From Cohnella baijiui (GTDB taxonomy: Bacteria; Bacillota; Bacilli; Paenibacillales; Paenibacillaceae): DNA of 64,000 nt. Position numbers and translations under genes: made by a program. Shown in pieces: positions 53,507-61,847 of this stretch. The notes below the pieces were generated by a model. The model did not search any database. It was not told the origin of the DNA and was given only the letters and a program-made list of their open reading frames with translations. The first letter of the stretch is position 1. Each line of letters starts with the position of its first letter. The stretch is taken from positions 38,785-102,784 of the forward strand of contig NZ_JAJFOW010000025.1 of NCBI RefSeq assembly GCF_020731285.1, read 5' to 3'.

Positions 53507-54412
53507 ATGACCCAGAACGCGCAGCCCGGCGCAGCGGCGCCAGCCAACACGACGCCGCAACGGCCGGATCATTTCCCTCCCCAGCATCAGGACCGCCAGC
53601 CCGGGCTGGAGAGCGACATGTATCCGACGCCCGAAGCGGAATCGCCGGTCTACAAGCCCGCGGGCAAGCTGGCCGGCAAGGTCGCCCTGATCACCGGCGG
53701 CGACAGCGGCATCGGCCGCGCCGTCGCCATCGCTTATGCCAAGGAAGGGGCGAACGTCGCGATCGTCTACCTCAGCGAATATACGGATGCCCGCGAGACG
53801 CAGCGGCAGGTCGAGGAGGAGGGCCGCCGCTGCCTCATCCTCGACGGCGACGTCGGCGATCCGGCCTTTTGCAAGCAGGCCGTCGAACAGACGGTCGGCC
53901 AGCTCGGAGGACTCCACATCCTCGTGAACAACGCCGCCGAGCAGCATCCGCAGCCGAAGCTGGAGCAGATTACGCCCGAGCAGCTGGAGCGGACGTTCCG
54001 CACGAACATCTTCGGCATGTTTTTCATGGCGCAGGCGGCGATGCCGCATCTAAAGAGCGGCTCCGTCATCGTCAACACGACGTCCATCACGGCTTACAAG
54101 GGAAGCCCGGAACTGCTCGATTACAGCTCGACCAAAGGGGCCGTAGTCTCGTTTACGCGCTCGCTCTCCCAGAACGTTATCGGCCAGGGCATCCGCGTCA
54201 ACGCCGTCGCCCCGGGTCCGATCTGGACGCCGCTTATCCCCTCCACCTTCGAAGAGTCGCAGGTGGCCAAGTTCGGCTCGGACACGCCGATGAAGCGCGC
54301 CGGCCAGCCGGACGAGCTGGCCCCCGCCTACGTGTACCTTGCGAGCGAAGACTCCTCGTACATGGCCGGCCAGGTGCTTCACGTGAACGGCGGTACGGTC
54401 GTCAACGGCTAA
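53507..54412 (+). CDS. Short-chain dehydrogenase, general-stress type (YhdF/YhxC-like)
   Basis: 301 residues. A 40-residue Pro/Gln-rich lead (QRPDHFPPQHQDRQPGLES) precedes the SDR fold: ALITGGDSGIGRAVAIAYAK (TGxxxGIG), ILVNNAAEQ (NNAG-like), VNTTSITAY (catalytic Ser) and YSSTKGAVVSF (YxxxK). The PQHQ..QPG..S.M.P lead is the mark of stress-induced SDRs such as YhdF, YhxC and Gsp39. Reduces or oxidises an unknown alcohol with NAD(P)H. Strong AAAGGAGAGG ribosome site; its own terminator follows. Possibly co-expressed with spoVR (66 nt gap). Confidence 0.88.
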   Translation: MTQNAQPGAAAPANTTPQRPDHFPPQHQDRQPGLESDMYPTPEAESPVYKPAGKLAGKVALITGGDSGIGRAVAIAYAKEGANVAIVYLSEYTDARETQRQVEEEGRRCLILDGDVGDPAFCKQAVEQTVGQLGGLHILVNNAAEQHPQPKLEQITPEQLERTFRTNIFGMFFMAQAAMPHLKSGSVIVNTTSITAYKGSPELLDYSSTKGAVVSFTRSLSQNVIGQGIRVNAVAPGPIWTPLIPSTFEESQVAKFGSDTPMKRAGQPDELAPAYVYLASEDSSYMAGQVLHVNGGTVVNG

Positions 54413-54457
54413 CGCGGGCCGTCCGCGCGGGTGCGCGCCGCCGCGCCAAGCGAGAGG

Positions 54458-54506
54458 AAGAGGCTGTTCCCCGGGCAACGAAGCCCGGGCGAACAGCCTC
54501 TTCTTT
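54458..54506 (+). terminator. Intrinsic terminator of the SDR gene
   Basis: AAGAGGCTGTTC...CCCGGGC pairs with GCCCGGGC...GAACAGCCTCTT, then CTTT. Very stable, ~45 nt after the stop. Confidence 0.85.
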
Positions 54507-54586
54507 GTCGGAGTTCCATTCTAATCCAGCCGCGCGGCGGTGGCAAGCCCTCCCCCGCTGCGCCGCCTTCGCCCGCCGCGAAAGCT

Positions 54587-55936
54587 CTACGCCCCGGCCT
54601 CTTTCAGCCGCACCGCATGCCAGTCCGTCCGGTAGAACCGGATGAGCACGGCCATGCCGAGCGCGGTGAGGAACGTATACAGTGACAGCCATGCGCCGAC
54701 GCTGCCCCAATCGAACACGTTCACGAACAAATACGTCAGCGGGACGAAGAGCAGGAAGCTGAGCGCCAGCGAGATGCGCATGAGGAACGTCGTGTCCCCG
54801 ATGCCGCGCAAGCCCCCGGCGTAGAAATTGTAGAAGCCGTCGAAAATTTGTAGGTACGCCGACACCTGGATCAACCGCGCCGCGATCTCGTACACGGCGG
54901 GATCGTGGCTATATAGCCTGGCGATCGGGACCGCCCAGATCAGCTCCGCCGTCCCGAGCAGCAGGAGGAAGATGCTGCCCATCAACGCCGTATTCGTCCC
55001 CGCCCGCCGAGCAAGCAGCGGCTGTGCGCGTCCGATCTCCTGGCCGACGAGGATCGTCGCCGTCGAGCCGAAGGCGAAGGCTGGCATAAAGCCGAACGAC
55101 ATGACGTTCAGCGCCACCTCGTTCGCCGCGAGCGCCTCGTCCCCGAGCCGCGCGACGAACATCGTGAACAGGTACATGGACACGCTCATCGAAAATTCCT
55201 GCAAGCCGAGCTTGCCGCTCTCCTGGAAGACGAGGCGCAGCTCGCGCCAATCCGGCCGCGGCAGCGAGCGGGTACCGAAGCGGCGGTGCATCGGACCGAA
55301 GAAGACGGCGAGGCACAGGACGAGCTGGAACGCTTCGCCGATCAGGATCGCCGCGCCCGCACCCTTCACTCCCCATTCGGGCAAACCCCAGGCGCCGTTG
55401 ACGAGGCCGTAGGTGAGCGCGATCATAAGGCCGTTGGAGACGATGGCGACGATCATCGACGTGCGCGTATCCCCGACCCCGCGGAAAAAACCGTGGAAGA
55501 CGAAGCTGATGATGCCGAACGCCATCGCGTAGAATCGAAGCTCCAGGTAGGCGTCGCCCGTCGCCACCAAGTTCGCGGAGCCGCCGGTCAGCCGCAGCAC
55601 GTCGCCGCTGAACAGCCATCCGGCAGCCACGATGACGACGGCGATGACGACGCTGGCCGTCAGCGCGAGATAGGTTCGCTGGATGCCTTTACGCATCTCG
55701 TTCGAGCCGTAGTTTTGCGCGACCAAATAATTCACCGTATGTCCAATCCCCGAAAACAGGGCGAATACGTTGTACATGATGATGTTGGAGACGCCGACGA
55801 CCGCGATGATGACGACGCCGAGATGGCCGACCATGATCAGATTGACGGTGCCCGTCACCGTCTGCGTCGCAAAGGCGAACAAAGAGGGCAGGGCGAGCAG
55901 CATAATTTGCAACCAGTTTTTCAATGTAACTTTCAT
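54587..55936 (-). CDS. MATE-family efflux transporter
   Basis: 449 residues with twelve membrane helices in two related halves. Helix 1 is KNWLQIMLLALPSLFAFATQ, followed by VNLIMVGHLG; the second half starts with LGLQEFSMSVSMYLFTMFVAR. These are MATE/NorM-DinF features: Na+- or H+-driven export of cationic drugs or metabolites. The ATG at 55936 is taken although GAGGT is ~12 nt away. No regulator or partner gene adjoins it. Confidence 0.88.
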   Translation of the reverse strand: MKVTLKNWLQIMLLALPSLFAFATQTVTGTVNLIMVGHLGVVIIAVVGVSNIIMYNVFALFSGIGHTVNYLVAQNYGSNEMRKGIQRTYLALTASVVIAVVIVAAGWLFSGDVLRLTGGSANLVATGDAYLELRFYAMAFGIISFVFHGFFRGVGDTRTSMIVAIVSNGLMIALTYGLVNGAWGLPEWGVKGAGAAILIGEAFQLVLCLAVFFGPMHRRFGTRSLPRPDWRELRLVFQESGKLGLQEFSMSVSMYLFTMFVARLGDEALAANEVALNVMSFGFMPAFAFGSTATILVGQEIGRAQPLLARRAGTNTALMGSIFLLLLGTAELIWAVPIARLYSHDPAVYEIAARLIQVSAYLQIFDGFYNFYAGGLRGIGDTTFLMRISLALSFLLFVPLTYLFVNVFDWGSVGAWLSLYTFLTALGMAVLIRFYRTDWHAVRLKEAGA

Positions 55937-56217
55937 CGAAATGATGACCTCTATCGCGTAAGATGTGACCTCAGTTTGCCTGATGCCCGCCCCGGCTGTC
56001 AACGCTTCTTTTTGTTAAAAAGGGCTTAAGACTCATGCCGACTTCCCCGGTCGAACGAATAACCCCGGAGAGCGGGTTGCGCTCTTGCCGGGGTTCGATT
56101 GCAGTGCCGGACGCCCTTTCATACTCGCCGTCTGACCGGATGCCGCATCGCTGCGCTAAAGTTTGATCCGGGAAACGGCGTCGACCCAAACGTTCCTTCC
56201 GCGCCGATTCGGCTCGT

Positions 56218-58113
56218 TTACCGGTTCAACAAGCTGCCGACGTACCGCAGCAGCTCGTTCGCGCAGACGGGGCAATAGCCGTGCTCGTCGATGAGCCGTT
56301 TCGTCACCTCGTTGATCCGCTTCAGCTGGTTTTCGTCGGGCGTTTTCGTCGACGTCGTGATTTTGACGATGTCCTTGAGATCGGCGAACAGCTTTTTCTC
56401 AATCGCCTCGCGCAGCCGCTCGTGGGTGCTGTAATCGAACTTGCGCCCCTTGCGCGAATAGGCCGAGATCCGGATCAGAATCTCCTCGCGGAACGCCTTC
56501 TTCGCGTTTTCCGATACTCCGATCTGCTCCTCGATCGACCGCATGAGACGCTCGTCGGGGTCCATTTCCTCCCCGGTGAGCGGATCTTTGATTTTCGCCC
56601 AGTTGCAATACGCCTCGATGTTGTCGAGGTAGTTCTCGAACAAGGTGCGCGCCGACTCCTCGAACGAATAGACGAACGCCTTCTGCACTTCTTTCTTGGC
56701 CAGGTTGTCGTATTCCTTGCGCGCCACCGAGATGAAGTTCAAATGCTTCTCCCGCTCTTCCTTCGTGATCGAAGGATGCTGGTCGAGGCCGTCCTTCAGC
56801 GCGCGCAGGACGTCCAGCGCGTTGACGCAGGGCAGGTCGTGCTTGATCAGCGCGCTCGAGATCCGGTTGATGACGTAGCGCGGGTCGATACCCGACATGC
56901 CTTCGTCGGCGTACTCGTTCTGCATTTCCTTCAAATCGGCATCCTTGTAGCCCTCCACCTCTTCGCCGTCGTACAGCCGCATTTTTTTCACCAGGTCCAT
57001 GCCCTGCTTCTTCGAGTCCTTCAAGCGCGTCAGAATGCTGAAGATCGAGGCGGCCCGGAGAGCGTGCGGCGCGATATGGACATGCTTCATATCGGACTGG
57101 CCGATCAGCTTGTCGTAAATCTTCTCTTCGTCCGACACCTTGAGGTTGTACGGCACCGGCATGACGATCATTCGCGACTGCAGCGCTTCGTTTTTCTTGT
57201 TGGCGATAAACGCTTTGTACTCGGATTCGTTCGTGTGGGCGACGATCAACTCGTCGGCGGAGATGAGCGCGAACCGCCCCGCTTTGAAGTTGCCCTCCTG
57301 GGTGAGCGACAGCAGGTTCCAAAGGAACTTCTCGTCGCACTTGAGCATCTCCTGGAATTCCATCAGGCCGCGGTTGGCTTTGTTCAACTCTCCGTCGAAA
57401 CGGTAGGCGCGCGGGTCCGACTCCGAGCCGTATTCGGTAATCGTCGAGAAGTCGATGCTGCCCGTCAGGTCGGCGATATCCTGCGACTTCGGATCGGACG
57501 GGCTGAATGTGCCGATCCCCGTGCGGAGATCCTCCGAAATCAGCACCCGCTCGACCGGGACGAGTTCGATATCCCCGCCGAACTCCGTGCGCAGGCGCAT
57601 CGAGCACGAGGGGCACAAGTTGCCTTCGATGCGCACGCCAAGCTCCTTCTCGACCTCGGGCCGCAGCTCGTTCGGGATCAAATGAAGCGGCTCCTCGTGC
57701 ATCGGGCAGCCCTGGATGGCGTAGACGGCACCGCGATGCGTACGGGAATACCGCTCCAGCCCTTTTTTCAAAAGAGTCACGATCGTGGATTTGCCGCCGC
57801 TGACCGGACCCATGAGCAGCAGGATTCGCTTGCGAACGTCGAGCCGGCGGGCCGCCGAGTGGAAGTATTCCTCCACCAGCTTCTCCATCGTCCGGTCCAG
57901 TCCGTAAATGTCGTTTTCGAAAAATTTGTACTTCCTGCTCCCGCCGTTCTCCTCCACGCCGTGCGACACGATCATGTCATAAACCCGCGCGTGGGCGGTC
58001 ATCGCCGGAGCCGGATCGCGGCGCAGCAAGTCGATATAATCCCGAAAGGTGCCAGACCATGTCAGCTTCTCGCTTTCTGTCCGATACTCCGCGAGACGCT
58101 TGAAGATGTCCAT
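56218..58113 (-). CDS. prkA: PrkA serine kinase / AAA+ protein
   Basis: 631 residues, standard for PrkA. An AAA+ domain holds ILLLMGPVSGGKSTIVTLLK (Walker A, ~105), with a zinc-like CPSC loop and SVDLT-type LTGSIDFSTITEYGSE region; the C-terminal part is the PrkA kinase-related helical domain ending ELLRYVGSLLNR. PrkA is a sporulation-linked protein that acts with SpoVR and YhbH in Firmicutes; the E. coli homologue YeaG partners YeaH and YcgB. The ATG follows GAGGGAGG. No sigma-E promoter could be assigned with confidence. Confidence 0.93.
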   Translation of the reverse strand: MDIFKRLAEYRTESEKLTWSGTFRDYIDLLRRDPAPAMTAHARVYDMIVSHGVEENGGSRKYKFFENDIYGLDRTMEKLVEEYFHSAARRLDVRKRILLLMGPVSGGKSTIVTLLKKGLERYSRTHRGAVYAIQGCPMHEEPLHLIPNELRPEVEKELGVRIEGNLCPSCSMRLRTEFGGDIELVPVERVLISEDLRTGIGTFSPSDPKSQDIADLTGSIDFSTITEYGSESDPRAYRFDGELNKANRGLMEFQEMLKCDEKFLWNLLSLTQEGNFKAGRFALISADELIVAHTNESEYKAFIANKKNEALQSRMIVMPVPYNLKVSDEEKIYDKLIGQSDMKHVHIAPHALRAASIFSILTRLKDSKKQGMDLVKKMRLYDGEEVEGYKDADLKEMQNEYADEGMSGIDPRYVINRISSALIKHDLPCVNALDVLRALKDGLDQHPSITKEEREKHLNFISVARKEYDNLAKKEVQKAFVYSFEESARTLFENYLDNIEAYCNWAKIKDPLTGEEMDPDERLMRSIEEQIGVSENAKKAFREEILIRISAYSRKGRKFDYSTHERLREAIEKKLFADLKDIVKITTSTKTPDENQLKRINEVTKRLIDEHGYCPVCANELLRYVGSLLNR

Positions 58114-58434
58114 GCCGCTTCCTCCCTCGCTCTCTGTCTCTCCGTTGCGAAACGTACTACATAACTATGCGCCGACAAGGACGAATTTGCCCCGAAAATA
58201 AGGATGAAAAAACAGCCGCCTGTCCGCGACGGTTCCTAATAATGACATTTCGTTAACATTGGGATTCGCGGTTCCGTCTATTCTATGGACGCGGCTATCC
58301 AATCATGTCTATGAAACGAAGGGGCCAAATGCCACGGCGAAAACAGTTCTCTGGGCTGCGTATGGGCCGTTCGTACGGATTCGGAAGCATGCTATAATAG
58401 GACAAATAAGCGCGCGAATACGGAGGTGTACCTC
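58114..58434. other. Divergent control region between prkA and the DUF2161 gene
   Basis: No ORF is supported in these ~320 nt. Toward the DUF2161 gene there is a clear extended -10 promoter. Toward prkA the minus strand carries a GAGGGAGG ribosome site, but its promoter is not obvious. No riboswitch or strong hairpin was recognised. Confidence 0.55.
58390..58398 (+). promoter_or_regulatory. Extended -10 promoter of the DUF2161-Rieske operon
   Basis: TGCTATAAT (TGnTATAAT) lies 36 nt before the ATG. The -35 region is poor, which extended -10 promoters tolerate. Confidence 0.65.
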
Positions 58435-59433
58435 ATGGCCGTCAAGTATGAGACGGAGCTGTACGGACCGGTCAAGGCGTACTGGGTCCGGCGCGGCTAC
58501 GAAGTGAAGGCGGAAGTGCGAGGCTGCGACCTGGTCGCCGTTCGGGCGGACGAGCCTCTTCCCGTAATCGTGGAAATGAAAAAGACGTTTACGCTCCCCC
58601 TGCTGCTTCAGGGCTTGGCGCGCCAGCGAACCGGCGCCGTCGTCTGGCTCGCCGTAGAGCGCAACCGCGCGAAGAAAGGCGCGCACAACCAGCGGTTCTC
58701 CGAGATCGCAGCGATGTGCCGCCGCCTGGCGCTCGGCCTCATGACGGTGACGTTCTACAAAACGAAGGCGCCGACGCTGGAAGTGTGGAACGAGCCGCCT
58801 GCGGCTGGCCCGAAGGCGCTTCCAGGCACGCCGGGGATGGCGGCCGAACAGCCGGCGATCTACGCTTCGGGCGGCCGCAAGCGCGGCACCGCCCGCCTGC
58901 TCCGGGAGTTCGACGCCCGCAGCGGCGACTACAACGTCGGCGGCAGCGTCCGCCGGAAGCTCGTGACGGCGTATCGCGAGCGGGCGCTCCAGTGCGCGCT
59001 CGCCCTGTCGTGCGCCGGCCCGCTCGCGCCGCGGGAGATCGCGGCGATGACCGGCATTCCGAATGCCGGCCAGACGCTGCGCGACAACTACTACGGCTGG
59101 TTCCGCAATGCCCGGCGCGGAATCTACGAGCTGACGCCCGGCGGTACCGAGGCGCTCCGCGAATACCGCGAGGTCGCGGCGGTGTGGGCGACCCGTTTTC
59201 CCTGGGCGGAGACATGGCTCGCCGCCGAAGGATCCGCCGCAACCGCGTCGGATGCGAGCGGAGCGGACACGGACAGGGCCGCTGCCACCGAGGATCTAAT
59301 GATAGAAGTTGTCAGCGCGGCCGGATTCCCCGACGACGCCGAGGACGAAGCGGATGAAGCGACATTCGTCCCCGGCGCCCTTCGGGGCGGCGAAGACCCG
59401 AACGAAGACGATATCCAAGGAGGATCTATATGA
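58435..59433 (+). CDS. DUF2161-family PD-(D/E)XK nuclease-fold protein
   Basis: 332 residues. The first ~120 fit DUF2161, a predicted PD-(D/E)XK phosphodiesterase: KAYWVRRGYEVKAEVRGCDLVAVRADE...VIVEMKK supplies the Asp and the ExK pair. A helical DNA-binding-like middle part follows (APREIAAMTGIPNAGQTLRDNYYGWF) and an acidic, disordered tail of ~75 residues. Probably cuts or binds nucleic acid; target unknown. The ATG at 58435 follows GGAGGTG. Its stop overlaps the start of a Rieske protein gene by 4 nt. Confidence 0.8.
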   Translation: MAVKYETELYGPVKAYWVRRGYEVKAEVRGCDLVAVRADEPLPVIVEMKKTFTLPLLLQGLARQRTGAVVWLAVERNRAKKGAHNQRFSEIAAMCRRLALGLMTVTFYKTKAPTLEVWNEPPAAGPKALPGTPGMAAEQPAIYASGGRKRGTARLLREFDARSGDYNVGGSVRRKLVTAYRERALQCALALSCAGPLAPREIAAMTGIPNAGQTLRDNYYGWFRNARRGIYELTPGGTEALREYREVAAVWATRFPWAETWLAAEGSAATASDASGADTDRAAATEDLMIEVVSAAGFPDDAEDEADEATFVPGALRGGEDPNEDDIQGGSI

Positions 59434-59735
59434 GCGAGACCATCATCGGCCCGGCCGATCAATTCGCCGTCTTGCCGGCGGAAGTAGAGCTCGAGGGGAC
59501 GCCGTATTGGCTCACTCGGAGCGAGGACGGCGTCTATCGTCTTCTGCTTGCGGTATGCCCGCACGCCGGAGGCGAGGTCCGCTGGACGGAAGGGACCTTT
59601 TTTTGCCCGCTGCATTTCTGGACGTTCGACCAGGCCGACGGCCGGTGCACGAACGTCGAAGACGAGCGGCTGCAATGCCGGGACGTGCGGCTGCGCGAGG
59701 ACGGCGTGCTCGTGGCGACCGGCGAATCGTACTAA
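59430..59735 (+). CDS. Rieske [2Fe-2S] protein (NirD-like, stand-alone)
   Basis: 101 residues. Both cluster-binding boxes are intact: AVCPHAGGEVRW (CxH) and FFCPLHFWTFDQ (CxxH), 16 residues apart, in the small NirD/ferredoxin-like Rieske format. It would carry one electron in the cytoplasm. It is translationally coupled (ATGA) to the DUF2161 nuclease-fold gene, an unusual partner for a Rieske protein. AAGGAGGAT precedes the start. Confidence 0.9.
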   Translation: MSETIIGPADQFAVLPAEVELEGTPYWLTRSEDGVYRLLLAVCPHAGGEVRWTEGTFFCPLHFWTFDQADGRCTNVEDERLQCRDVRLREDGVLVATGESY

Positions 59736-59799
59736 CGGTCCGCGCCGGATCGCGCCGGCCGCTCGGCTTTTTCGCCGACCACCGGTCTTCCCCTCCCCG

Positions 59800-60993
59800 C
59801 TACACCGACGAACGGCCCATAAATTCGCCGATCGCCTCCCCGATGCGCCGCACGCCTTCCTTGATTTCCTTTTCGTCCGAGTGGACAGCCGTGAGGCGCA
59901 GCTTGAACGGATCGGGCTTCGACGCGTAAAAGGCGGCCCCCGGCTGGAACAGCACGCCCTTCAGCCAGGAGGCCCGCAGCAGCGCCTCCGCATCCAGACC
60001 CAAGGGCAGCGCCAGCCACGTATGGACGCCGGCCGGCGCCTCGGCTGGAAGCGCCTCGGACCACCCATGGCGCCCCAGCGCTTCGGCGAGCAGCGTCTGT
60101 CTCGTGCGGTACACAAACCGCAGCGTCGCCAGCGCCGGCTCGACCGGCTGCTCCGCATAAGCAAGCAGCGCCAGCTGATCGGCCGCCGATACGCTCTCCG
60201 CTTCGCCTGGGAGGGCGTACGCTTGTGCCAGCGAGCGCTCCTCCGCGTCGGTCAGCCCCGATCCGAACAGCCAAGCGAACCGCAGACCGCCGATCAGACC
60301 CGGCGGAAGCTCGCGCAGAACCAGCACCGTCGCGCCTTCTTCCGCCGCTTCCTCGATGTCCGCTCCAGCGGCGCCGCCGGGAGCTTCCCGTTCTCCCCCG
60401 GCACCGGCCGGCCGCATCTCCGGCTGCTCCGCCAGCGCCGCTTGGCGCTCATCCAGCAGCAGCTTCACTCCTCCCTCGGCGCATCGTTCGGCCAATGCCG
60501 CGACCCGCTCCCCGCTCCAGACCCTTCCCTCGGGATCGGTGCAAGCGGGGGCCGCGTACACCATCTTCGGCTTCAGCTCTTCGATGGCCTCCGCCACCGC
60601 GTCCGGATCCATGCCTCCGCTGTCCCCCCGAACGCCGACCGGCACGGCGCCCGCGCGCCGAATCGCCTGAAGCGCCATCCGGTTCGCCGGACGCTCCGTC
60701 AACACGATGTCGCCCGGCCGCAGCAAGCGCTTGAAAGCAAGCTGCAGCGCCGCGTCCGCGCCCGCGGCGGCCCAGATCGAGGCTGACGCACCCGGAGCCG
60801 TCGCCTTCGATCCCAGCCAGCCCGCGGCGATCCGCTCCCGCAGCTCGGGCAGCATCCCCCCGGGTGCCGCCGCGCGTTCCTGCACGGCCGCGCGGGCGGC
60901 CTGTGCCTGTTCCCGGCGCATCTCTTCCCACTCCTCCGCGGACAGCAGCCCATCCTTGGGCCAGCCGCCCATCCAATTGATGACTTCCCCCAT
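59800..60993 (-). CDS. PLP aminotransferase-fold protein lacking the Schiff-base lysine
   Basis: 397 residues related to fold-type I (MocR/class I) aminotransferases: GASASIWAAAGADAALQLAFKRLL (cofactor-phosphate helix), VYAAPACTDPEGRVWS (usually PxxxxPTG) and LLLDERQAAL (the Asp that contacts the pyridine nitrogen). Where the family has SxSKxxxPGLRxG, this protein reads LVLRELPPGLIGGLRFAWL; no lysine occurs between the Asp motif and this point. It therefore cannot form the usual internal aldimine and may be a pseudo-enzyme or binding protein. The sequence is very Ala/Gly-rich. No ATP or DNA-binding domain is fused. Confidence 0.75.
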   Translation of the reverse strand: MGEVINWMGGWPKDGLLSAEEWEEMRREQAQAARAAVQERAAAPGGMLPELRERIAAGWLGSKATAPGASASIWAAAGADAALQLAFKRLLRPGDIVLTERPANRMALQAIRRAGAVPVGVRGDSGGMDPDAVAEAIEELKPKMVYAAPACTDPEGRVWSGERVAALAERCAEGGVKLLLDERQAALAEQPEMRPAGAGGEREAPGGAAGADIEEAAEEGATVLVLRELPPGLIGGLRFAWLFGSGLTDAEERSLAQAYALPGEAESVSAADQLALLAYAEQPVEPALATLRFVYRTRQTLLAEALGRHGWSEALPAEAPAGVHTWLALPLGLDAEALLRASWLKGVLFQPGAAFYASKPDPFKLRLTAVHSDEKEIKEGVRRIGEAIGEFMGRSSV

Positions 60994-61094
60994 CGTACCG
61001 CCTCCTCCGCCTGTGCGGACCGCAGTTCAACGAACGTTACATTGTATGCCGGGTGTTCACAACTTTTTGCGTTTTCTTTTTGGCGAACGTTGGG

Positions 61095-61100
61095 TATAAT
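61095..61100 (+). promoter_or_regulatory. -10 box of the 36-residue membrane protein gene
   Basis: A perfect TATAAT, with TTTTCT as a weak -35 17 nt upstream, 27 nt before the ATG. Confidence 0.6.
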
Positions 61101-61127
61101 AAAGGAAGTTTAGTGGAGGTGTCGAAG

Positions 61128-61238
61128 ATGTTCCTGGGCATGAGCGACAAGTTCTGGATCGTCATTCTCGTGATGGCGATGTTTATTACCGCGATGTTGA
61201 CGTCTTCTTACAATGAAGACAAGACCAAGGGTCTTTGA
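61128..61238 (+). CDS. 36-residue single-pass membrane protein
   Basis: A very short gene with full expression signals: TATAAT, then GTGGAGGTG 8 nt before the ATG, then a strong terminator. The peptide has a short polar start (MFLGMSDK), one helix (FWIVILVMAMFITAMLT) and a charged tail (SSYNEDKTKGL). Many such mini-proteins in Bacilli modulate membrane complexes or belong to sporulation. No family is recognised. Confidence 0.6.
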   Translation: MFLGMSDKFWIVILVMAMFITAMLTSSYNEDKTKGL

Positions 61239-61295
61239 TCGCCTGACGATCAGCCGCCGAACGCTTACCTAACCCGGGGCGATCCGGCATACAGG

Positions 61296-61346
61296 ACGCA
61301 CCCTTTCCGAGAGCCGCGCGTACGGCCGGGGAAGGGTGCGTTTTTT
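61296..61346 (+). terminator. Intrinsic terminator of the mini-protein gene
   Basis: ACGCACCCTTTCC pairs with GGAAGGGTGCGT and is followed by TTTTTT. Confidence 0.88.
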
Positions 61347-61386
61347 GGCGTTTCCGCACCGATGGCATTCCGGTTCCCGCAGGGAC

Positions 61387-61433
61387 AAAAAAGCCGTCCC
61401 CCGCCGACAATTGCGGTTGGGGACGGCTTTTTT
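61387..61433. terminator. Bidirectional terminator before the AbrB-type gene
   Basis: AAAAAAGCCGTCCCC/GGGGACGGCTTTTTT, 15-bp arms with T runs on both strands, 11 nt from the stop of the AbrB-type gene. Confidence 0.9.
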
Positions 61434-61443
61434 CGATGCTTGC

Positions 61444-61686
61444 TTACAGGGCGTTCATTTCCTTCATGCAGGACGCGCAAACATAACGCTCTTTGAATTC
61501 TCCTACGCCTTCCATCGACGAGCAGAACACGCAACGAGGACGATAACGCTCCAAAATAATATGATCACCCTGTACAAGAATTTCGACAGGATCTCCCTCG
61601 TTCATGGAATAGCGCTTGCGCAACGACTTCGGCAGGACGATCCGGCCGAGCTGATCCACTTTTCTTACGACACCAGCAGGTTTCAA
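61444..61686 (-). CDS. AbrB/SpoVT-type regulator with C-terminal zinc finger
   Basis: 80 residues. The swapped-hairpin DNA-binding domain is clear (VVRKVDQLGRIVLPKSLRKRY ... DPVEILVQGDHIILERY). It is followed by CVFCSSMEGVGEF..YVCASC, a four-cysteine zinc knuckle common in Paenibacillaceae AbrB proteins. Expected to be a transition-state or sporulation regulator. It starts with TTG at 61686 behind GAGAGGA. Monocistronic. Confidence 0.85.
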   Translation of the reverse strand: MKPAGVVRKVDQLGRIVLPKSLRKRYSMNEGDPVEILVQGDHIILERYRPRCVFCSSMEGVGEFKERYVCASCMKEMNAL

Positions 61687-61847
61687 TGCAGTTCCTCTCC
61701 AATCTTTCCCCGGTATTCTAGCTAGCCAAACCTGAAACCTTTAGCTCTTTCCTTTACTTTCGATAGCGGCTGAACATTTCCTGCCCGGTCAGGTTTTTGC
61801 TTAAAAATGTGCAACAATTCGGGAATTTTGCCGACTTTTGTCGAACC

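Noticed and set aside
51929..54049. 706-codon minus-strand open frame opposite spoVR and the SDR gene
   Set aside because: It spans two clearly real plus-strand genes and has no start signals of its own.
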